Positions 5,656-9,423 of a stretch of DNA of 9,423 nucleotides are shown in pieces. Below the pieces are notes generated by a model. That model searched no databases. It worked only from the letters and a program-made list of their open reading frames with translations, and was not told where the DNA came from. Every line of letters begins with the position of its first letter. The first letter of the stretch is position 1. This stretch comes from an uncultured Veillonella sp. (GTDB lineage: Bacteria > Bacillota > Negativicutes > Veillonellales > Veillonellaceae): contig CAKPXR010000054.1 of NCBI GenBank assembly GCA_934202215.1, positions 1-9,423 of the forward strand. Direction: 5' to 3'. The translations under genes and the position numbers were made by a program.

Positions 5656-6561
5656 ATGTTATACAAAAACGAAGAACCATTAGTACAACGAACCTGTATT
5701 AAAACTGCAAGCTTACAATCTGAGGTATCCTCGAAGAAAGAGTTAATGCCTGACACATCACAATCTGAGGAAATATCTTCCAAGAAAGTACCGGCTAAGG
5801 AAGGCCTATCTGAAAAGATATCTTCTACGGAACCAGTGTACAAGGTGCCAGAAGAGTTAAAATTACAGACTCTGATTTGTGGGCATCAGGTATTAACATC
5901 CTTATCAGATAAGAGCCTCGTGTCTATCTGTCAAAATCCAAATATGCGGATTCAGACCGTAGGATATCAGCCGTGGTCCGTTGATGAGTTGCGTCATGAT
6001 GCGGCTCAAATCGAACTCTGTCGTAGGTATCGACCACTCATATTGCATTATACGAACCGCACAGGCAATCGTGAGTTCCGTGAAGATCTAGAGAGCTATC
6101 TGTGGGCTATACTGTTAGAATCCATTTATAGCTTTGACCTAAAAGGCTCCGTGCCGTTCCCTGGGTTTGTAAAAGCTGGTGTTAGGTATGGTTACATGCG
6201 GTATTGGAAGCGAGAGCGTTTGCGTAATCATCGTGAAATTCATATATCAGACCGCATCACTGATGATGGAGAGGTAACTATTGGTATGGATATCTTCTCG
6301 TCTGGAGAAAATATAGCAGATATGATCATGACCGCCGATGAAGAACAACGATTACGTGCTCGTCTTGTATGGGCTCTAGGTAGATTATCTCAAGATCAAC
6401 AAGACCTACTGCGCCGTGTATATGGTGAATGTAAAAGTCTCGTATCCGTTAGTGAAGAATTGAACTGCAGTCGCCAAGCTATTCAACGGCGTCATGAACG
6501 GGCCATTCGTAAGTTGCGTAGGTATTTAACGACGGACTTTAACAAACTACGAGTACATTAG
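5656..6561 (+). CDS. Divergent sigma-70-family RNA polymerase sigma factor
   Basis: This 301-aa protein has regions 2 and 4 of sigma-70 but no clear region 1.1 or 3. Region 2 spans about 118-190: IELCRRYRPLI, an acidic REFREDLESYLW helix, IYSFDLKGSVPFPGFVK and RYGYMRYWKRER, matching the core-binding and -10-melting helices. Region 4 spans about 239-291: LSQDQQDLLRRVYGE, then an HTH SVSEELNCSRQAIQRRHERAIRKLR. Residues 1-65 are polar and made of three 15-residue repeats. ATG 5656 is preferred because GGAAAGGGG lies 4 nt upstream; an in-frame ATG at 5632 has no such site. It may direct polymerase to a special promoter set, possibly competence or stress genes, but no target is shown. No anti-sigma gene adjoins it and no terminator was seen after it. 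Confidence 0.8.
   Translation: MLYKNEEPLVQRTCIKTASLQSEVSSKKELMPDTSQSEEISSKKVPAKEGLSEKISSTEPVYKVPEELKLQTLICGHQVLTSLSDKSLVSICQNPNMRIQTVGYQPWSVDELRHDAAQIELCRRYRPLILHYTNRTGNREFREDLESYLWAILLESIYSFDLKGSVPFPGFVKAGVRYGYMRYWKRERLRNHREIHISDRITDDGEVTIGMDIFSSGENIADMIMTADEEQRLRARLVWALGRLSQDQQDLLRRVYGECKSLVSVSEELNCSRQAIQRRHERAIRKLRRYLTTDFNKLRVH
5715..5849 (+). repeat. Three tandem 45-bp in-frame repeats in the sigma-like gene
   Basis: Units begin near 5715, 5760 and 5805. ACAATCTGAGG occurs exactly at 5715-5725 and 5760-5770, and ATATCTTC is shared by units 2 and 3. They encode QSEVSSKKELMPDTS, QSEEISSKKVPAKEG and LSEKISSTEPVYKVP (residues 21-65), a polar flexible segment. Slippage between units could change protein length without changing frame. 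Confidence 0.6.
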
Positions 6562-6771
6562 TGATCGTAGTATAATATGTGTTAATCTAATTTAATTTCT
6601 TATTTATATTCTAGATTTTGTATAATTACATAAATCGCGATTAACAGATATACATAAAATATGCAATTCTCAATGTAAATGAGAAAATAATGACACATAT
6701 AGTTATATATTAAGTTTACAAGATCATAAATTCTTTAATTTTATATAAATTTCTATAGTTTTGTGTATATA
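6562..6771. other. AT-rich intergenic stretch after the sigma-like gene
   Basis: I see no ORF with a ribosome site and no good terminator. Small symmetries are present: ATCGCGAT near 6637, and TTCTCA (6667-6672) against TGAGAA (6680-6685). Base composition is far more AT-rich than the flanking genes. The stretch ends at the promoter beginning at 6772. Confidence 0.4.
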
Positions 6772-6800
6772 TTTACAAATTATACAGTGTGATATACAAT
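6772..6800 (+). promoter_or_regulatory. Sigma-A-type promoter for the small ORF and the 6962 gene
   Basis: TTTACA (6772-6777), an exact 17-bp spacer, then TACAAT (6795-6800). Transcription would begin near 6807. The leader then carries a GCAGATT/AATCTGC hairpin (6811-6834), a 12-bp palindrome and a 13-codon ORF before the TTG start at 6962. Confidence 0.6.
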
Positions 6801-6867
6801 TAAATCAACGGCAGATTAAAGCATGCGAATCTGCTTTCACAGAACATGTGTTCATTGTATTGTTGAA

Positions 6868-6879
6868 AGGAATATTCCT
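6868..6879. promoter_or_regulatory. 12-bp perfect palindrome AGGAATATTCCT
   Basis: Perfect symmetry about 60 bp downstream of the inferred transcription start, where a repressor could block elongation. AGAATTCCT at 6892-6900 repeats part of it. Binding is inferred only. Confidence 0.35.
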
Positions 6880-6901
6880 AAATTCAGTGGAGAGAATTCC
6901 T

Positions 6902-6943
6902 ATGATGACAAATAATGAAGTACCAGAAACAATGGCCAAGTAG
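6902..6943 (+). CDS. 13-codon upstream ORF / possible leader peptide
   Basis: Two adjacent ATG codons (6902 and 6905) follow GGAGAG (6889-6894) at good spacing. The peptide MMTNNEVPETMAK ends at TAG 6941-6943, 18 nt before the next start codon. It has no run of a single amino acid of the kind used in classical attenuation. It may couple translation to the 6962 gene, which starts with the weaker TTG. It could also be chance, since the segment is short. Confidence 0.4.
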   Translation: MMTNNEVPETMAK

Positions 6944-6961
6944 CTATCTAAAGGAGAGAAT

Positions 6962-7510
6962 TTGGATTTGATTTATACGAATCCGAAGAATCATATTGTT
7001 TGTTTTATTCCTATCTATGAACCTAGCGGCGGAGATAGTACGATGTGCTATTTTGTAGATGGCCGTCAAGAATTGGTACACCTGCCAATCCGCACTATTC
7101 TAAGGGAGCTGGCTTTGCAGGAAGGGCTACGGCCAAATTACATTATGACCAGCGACGGTCGACGTAGCAACTATACGGCGCCTAAGACTTATGGTCCACA
7201 TTTAACCTTTTGCCATATTAAATGTCGGCGCTCTATCGGAAAGGATGTGGTGTATGGACTATTTAATGTAGCCATACCCTATCAATACATCGTTACAGAT
7301 GGCCCTGATCCAGATACGAGTTACATTCACGTGGGCGACTTTAAACCAATCTTGGTGTACCAAGCCCCACGCCACGTAAAACACAAACTGAATGAAGCTA
7401 TGCTAGAACACTGTAACTACGTGCGCAAAATGCTAGCCCGCATCAAACTCAGCCAAAACCCACAAGTCGTGGCAGAACTATTTATCGCCTGGAGAGACCT
7501 AACTAGATAA
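6962..7510 (+). CDS. Unknown 182-aa protein, TTG start, faintly ComK-like layout
   Basis: The start is TTG, supported by AGGAG (6952-6956) five bases upstream; no ATG occurs in a suitable place. The protein is soluble with no signal or membrane segment. It appears mostly beta in the first two thirds, with FIPIYEP, MCYFVDGRQELVHLPI, HLTFCHIKCRRS and VVYGLFNVAIPYQYIV. It is helical and basic at the end (KHKLNEAMLEHCNYVRKML). Length and order loosely recall ComK, the competence regulator: a strand-rich core, a GRR near residue 66 (GRK in ComK), then basic C-terminal helices. This is a guess, not an identification. It follows the sigma-like gene but has its own promoter and leader ORF. A purine-rich tail and terminator follow. 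If regulatory, it could act with the sigma factor. Confidence 0.7.
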   Translation: MDLIYTNPKNHIVCFIPIYEPSGGDSTMCYFVDGRQELVHLPIRTILRELALQEGLRPNYIMTSDGRRSNYTAPKTYGPHLTFCHIKCRRSIGKDVVYGLFNVAIPYQYIVTDGPDPDTSYIHVGDFKPILVYQAPRHVKHKLNEAMLEHCNYVRKMLARIKLSQNPQVVAELFIAWRDLTR

Positions 7511-7620
7511 GAGTGTTAGGGGTGAGAGATAGAATAGAAGGGAAATATGAAGTAATAGGGAGAGAAAGAGAGGAGGAACTATAGGGAGAACAATAACATA
7601 CAGGAGAGATAAATAAGGTA
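7511..7620 (+). other. Polypurine tract after the 6962 gene
   Basis: About 89 of 110 bases on the + strand are A or G, with repeated GGGAGA, GAGAGG and AGGAGG units, several resembling ribosome sites but none followed by a usable ORF (the only start, near 7548, gives ATG-AAG-TAA). The 7511-7813 gap otherwise holds an inverted repeat, a terminator and a promoter. Confidence 0.5.
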
Positions 7621-7652
7621 ATCATTAAGACACTACAAATAATGATTTACCC
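7617..7652. repeat. Imperfect inverted repeat before the terminator
   Basis: GGTAATCATT (7617-7626) pairs with AATGATTTACC (7641-7651 region) with a single bulged base. It sits immediately before the terminator hairpin, so the transcript would end in two stacked hairpins. Confidence 0.45.
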
Positions 7653-7656
7653 TCTT

Positions 7657-7691
7657 ACAGAGCTATCTTGTTATGAGATAGCTCTGTTTTT
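7657..7691 (+). terminator. Intrinsic terminator after the 6962 gene
   Basis: ACAGAGCTATCT (7657-7668) pairs perfectly with AGATAGCTCTGT (7676-7687) around the loop TGTTATG and leads into TTTTT. Confidence 0.92.
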
Positions 7692-7728
7692 ATGCACTTC
7701 ATATATTTTTCATCATTTACATAATTTA

Positions 7729-7737
7729 TGATATAAT
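7729..7737 (+). promoter_or_regulatory. Extended -10 promoter for the GIY-YIG gene
   Basis: TGATATAAT lies about 77 bp before the start at 7814. The 16-nt context AATTTATGATATAATA (7723-7738) is identical to that at 4327-4342 before the ATPase gene. There is no good -35, as usual for extended -10 promoters. Confidence 0.55.
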
Positions 7738-7813
7738 ATACGTAAAATTATATAGATTAGTCTTATCTTATCTATAATTGTATATTGTTTGTTGGTATTT
7801 TGGGGGAAATATT

Positions 7814-8158
7814 ATGGATAATAATGGGGAAAAAAGATTTGTCATAGGAGATATTGCTATTTTCTTGTTGGCTATTATTAGTGTATATTGGCCAATTATG
7901 CTTGTAGGAGTTGCAATATTAATACTTGCTAGATATCATCGATGGGCATTAATTGAAAATGAAATTTATAAAGAATATATTTTAAATAAAAATCTCATTC
8001 AGGATATAGAGGCTAATCAATCAAGATTAGCTACATTGGAAGAGACTATTGAAAAAGAAAAGGCCAAAATAGAGCATGATATTGAAGTACGTATTAGTAA
8101 AAAAATACTGAGCTTAATCAGTTGTGCGCTGAAATATCAAAAATTAAAAAGGAATTAG
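7814..8158 (+). CDS. N-terminal fragment: membrane anchor plus coiled coil
   Basis: This encodes 114 residues from ATG 7814, which follows GGGGGA (7802-7807); an in-frame TTG at 7778 lacks a ribosome site. Residues 10-39 are hydrophobic, with a Pro at 27, giving one or two membrane passes. Residues 45-97 form a charged coiled coil (NQSRLATLEETIEKEKAKIE). After Lys97 the chain reads ILSLISCALKYQKLKRN, which breaks the heptad pattern and is probably out-of-frame translation. Family members with DUF4041 commonly have just this membrane helix plus coiled coil at the N-terminus, so the gene is read here as the first part of the split protein. Confidence 0.75.
   Translation: MDNNGEKRFVIGDIAIFLLAIISVYWPIMLVGVAILILARYHRWALIENEIYKEYILNKNLIQDIEANQSRLATLEETIEKEKAKIEHDIEVRISKKILSLISCALKYQKLKRN
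8099..8105 (+). other. A7 run at the frame break
   Basis: Frame 1 reads AGT AAA AAA ATA; the downstream frame needs AAA AAA AAT. As a -1 ribosomal slip site it is imperfect: T AAA AAA would make the P-site codon UAA. Seven A is also short for polymerase slippage. An indel, or a sequencing error in the homopolymer, is the simplest reading. Confidence 0.6.
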
Positions 8159-9195
8159 AAAATAAGAAATTGGAAGTTGAAAATTTAGAGCCTTTAGTAA
8201 CAGTAGCTAATATTGATACGGAAGGACTTGAACTTGCAACATCACAGGAATTAAAAAATATACTATCTAAATATAAGTTAGAAGAAGCTGAATTAGTGAA
8301 AAATAATACTGCTATAGATGTGCTTATTAACGATAATAAAAAGTTTATTACAACACAAATACGTCAGATTTTACGTTCGTTTAATGCTGAATGTGATTTA
8401 GCCATATCTAATGTTACACTTAAAAATATTGATACCATGAGGAATAAAATCCTAAGATCTTATGAAACTTTAAATAAAATATATAAATCTGATGGTGTAC
8501 AAATTACAAAAGAGTTTCTTGAAAATAAGTTACAACAATTAATTACAGCACATTCATATCAAGAAAAATTAGAAGATGAACGAGTACAAAAGAAACTTAT
8601 ACAAGAACAATTAAAAGAAGAAGAAAAAGTTCGTCGTGAAATTGAACGCGAAAAGGCTAAAATTGAGAAAGATGAAACTCAGTTTAAAAATGAAATATCT
8701 AAGCTTATGAAATACTTACAGAAAACAGATAATGAAGTTGAAAAGAGCCTTTATATAGATAAGATTAAAGAATGTGAAGAAAAACTTTCTGAACTTGAAA
8801 CTGTTAAGTCTGATGTTTTAAATCGCGAAAAGAATACGAGGGCTGGGTTTGTTTATATTATTTCTAATATTGGGTCATTTGGAGAAAATATTTTTAAAAT
8901 TGGTATGACTAGACGCCTTGAACCTATGGATAGAATCAAGGAATTAAGTAGTGCCTCTGTACCATTTGAATTTGATGTTCATGCGTTAATCTTTTCAGAT
9001 GATGCACCTAGCTTAGAATCTATTTTACATAATACCTTTAGAGAATATGAGGTTAATAAAGTAAATCACAGAAAAGAATTCTTCTCTATTCCACTTGAAA
9101 AAATTGAAAAAGTTGTAACCGAACATCATAATGCAACCGTACAATGGACTTATGATGCAGCGGCAGAAGAATATAGAGAATCTCTAGTTCAGTAA
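8122..9195 (+). CDS. DUF4041-type protein with C-terminal GIY-YIG / T5orf172 domain (frame-shifted C-terminal part)
   Basis: The frame is open from just after TAA 8098-8100; TTG 8122 is its first possible start (357 aa) but has no ribosome site, so independent translation is doubtful. Order: coiled coil (1-22), a DUF4041-like part (about 35-135) with IRQILRSFNAECDLAISNVTLKN, a long charged coiled coil (about 145-235), then T5orf172. The nuclease-like core shows GFVYII (242-247), NIFKIGMTRR (256-265), DRIKEL, Glu299 in SLESILH and NHRKEFF. Tyr245, the KIG motif, Arg264/265 and Glu299 sit where GIY-YIG enzymes have catalytic residues, so the active site looks intact. The family is found in phages and accessory islands; its function is not settled, with DNA cleavage or defence suggested. 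A terminator follows at 9292. Confidence 0.85.
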   Translation: MCAEISKIKKELENKKLEVENLEPLVTVANIDTEGLELATSQELKNILSKYKLEEAELVKNNTAIDVLINDNKKFITTQIRQILRSFNAECDLAISNVTLKNIDTMRNKILRSYETLNKIYKSDGVQITKEFLENKLQQLITAHSYQEKLEDERVQKKLIQEQLKEEEKVRREIEREKAKIEKDETQFKNEISKLMKYLQKTDNEVEKSLYIDKIKECEEKLSELETVKSDVLNREKNTRAGFVYIISNIGSFGENIFKIGMTRRLEPMDRIKELSSASVPFEFDVHALIFSDDAPSLESILHNTFREYEVNKVNHRKEFFSIPLEKIEKVVTEHHNATVQWTYDAAAEEYRESLVQ

Positions 9196-9291
9196 TATAT
9201 TCTGGTAATTAATTATTATAAAAAGCTCTAAAATAAAAGTTTATATAATCTGTACCTATTTTCTTGGACCGGTGTAATTGAACTGCTCTTT

Positions 9292-9329
9292 GGGAATGAG
9301 TTCGGTATTCTACCGGATTCATTCCTTTT
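9292..9329 (+). terminator. Intrinsic terminator after the GIY-YIG gene
   Basis: GGAATGAGTTCGGT (9293-9306) pairs over all 14 positions with ACCGGATTCATTCC (9312-9325), two pairs being G-U, around the loop ATTCT, followed by TTTTAATTTT. Confidence 0.9.
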
Positions 9330-9337
9330 AATTTTAT

Positions 9338-9359
9338 AAAATGAAGTTAAAATGAAGTT
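9338..9359 (+). promoter_or_regulatory. Perfect 11-bp tandem repeat upstream of the final promoter
   Basis: AAAATGAAGTT occurs twice head-to-tail (9338-9348, 9349-9359), ending 4 bp before the -35 box. An 11-bp direct-repeat period placed just upstream of -35 is typical of OmpR/PhoB-type response regulators that activate transcription. The regulator is not identified. Confidence 0.5.
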
Positions 9360-9363
9360 TTCG

Positions 9364-9392
9364 TTGACTGGCCAGCTTTCACTATCTATAAT
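9364..9392 (+). promoter_or_regulatory. Strong sigma-A promoter for a gene beyond the window
   Basis: TTGACT (9364-9369), exactly 17 bp, TATAAT (9387-9392). An inverted repeat TATCTATA (9383-9390) / TATAGATA (9406-9413) overlaps the -10 and start site and may be an operator. The transcript would start near 9399 and no start codon with a ribosome site is reached before the window ends. Confidence 0.75.
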
Positions 9393-9423
9393 GAATATGA
9401 ATTGATATAGATAATTTTCAACA

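Larger units (their letters stand above)
7814..9195 (+). pseudogene. DUF4041 / T5orf172 (GIY-YIG) gene split by a -1 frame change
   Basis: The two reading frames given below are consecutive parts of one family protein. Read through the A7 run at 8099-8105 with one extra A (or a -1 shift), they join as ISKK-NTELNQLCAEISKIKK, a seamless coiled coil, to give about 460 residues, a normal family length. Either the gene is inactivated, or the homopolymer was misread or varies between cells, or the ribosome or polymerase slips there. Low GC compared with the hydrogenase region fits acquired DNA. Confidence 0.7.

Noticed and set aside
6761..6901. Longer version of the small ORF starting at GTG 6761
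   Set aside because: It overlaps the promoter and the inferred transcription start, and has no ribosome site.
8098..8104. Programmed -1 ribosomal frameshift site in the GIY-YIG gene
   Set aside because: T AAA AAA would force the P-site tRNA onto UAA; no clear stimulatory structure was seen downstream. Kept only as a lesser alternative to an indel.
9262..9325. T-box riboswitch, from TGGACCGG before a terminator
   Set aside because: The conserved T-box string is incomplete, there is no specifier stem, and the hairpin follows a gene end rather than leading a tRNA-synthetase or amino-acid gene.
1..9423. CRISPR array, insertion sequence or integrase/attachment site
   Set aside because: No regularly spaced repeats, no transposase or recombinase reading frame and no terminal inverted repeats with target duplications were found.

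Overview
The window looks like chromosome of a low-GC anaerobic member of the Negativicutes, most likely a Veillonella or close relative. The basis is a monomeric [FeFe] hydrogenase, strong Shine-Dalgarno sites, AT-rich intergenic DNA with extended -10 promoters, and small secreted proteins that resemble Veillonella surface proteins. The genus is an inference from protein character, with no database search. Every gene I can support lies on the + strand.

Left part (1-862): the 3' end of one small protein gene, then a complete paralogue with a Sec signal peptide. They are separated by an 18-bp perfect inverted repeat and a 16-bp palindrome, and the pair ends at a clear intrinsic terminator. Middle-left (863-2829): a 328-bp leader region, then the hydrogenase (ferredoxin-linked H2 metabolism), closed by a terminator whose 64-nt loop can itself fold into three arms. 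Next (2963-4146) comes a lipoprotein of the glycoside hydrolase 3 / NagZ type that keeps the nucleophile Asp but has lost the other catalytic signatures, followed by a textbook terminator.

Centre (4307-5655): a STAND-type archaeal-family ATPase gene with an extended -10 promoter embedded in an 11-bp inverted repeat. Its C-terminal DUF234 domain is lost, but recognisable remnants persist in other frames after the stop codon. A 13-bp inverted repeat then hides the ribosome binding site of the next gene, a divergent sigma-70-like factor (5656-6561) whose N-terminus is built from three 15-residue repeats. A promoter and a 13-codon upstream ORF precede a TTG-started 182-aa protein (6962-7510) of unknown function that only distantly recalls ComK in layout.

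Right part (7511-9423): a polypurine tract and terminator, then a gene of the DUF4041 / T5orf172 (GIY-YIG) type split into two frames at an A7 run. The upstream frame carries the membrane segment and first coiled coil, the downstream frame the rest. After its terminator comes a well-formed promoter (TTGACT, 17 bp, TATAAT) with an 11-bp perfect tandem repeat just upstream, driving a gene beyond the window.

The region is a string of single-gene transcription units with little operon structure. The accessory signals are the two broken genes (ATPase tail, GIY-YIG protein), the degenerate hydrolase and the divergent sigma factor. No insertion sequence, CRISPR array, tRNA or rRNA was seen.
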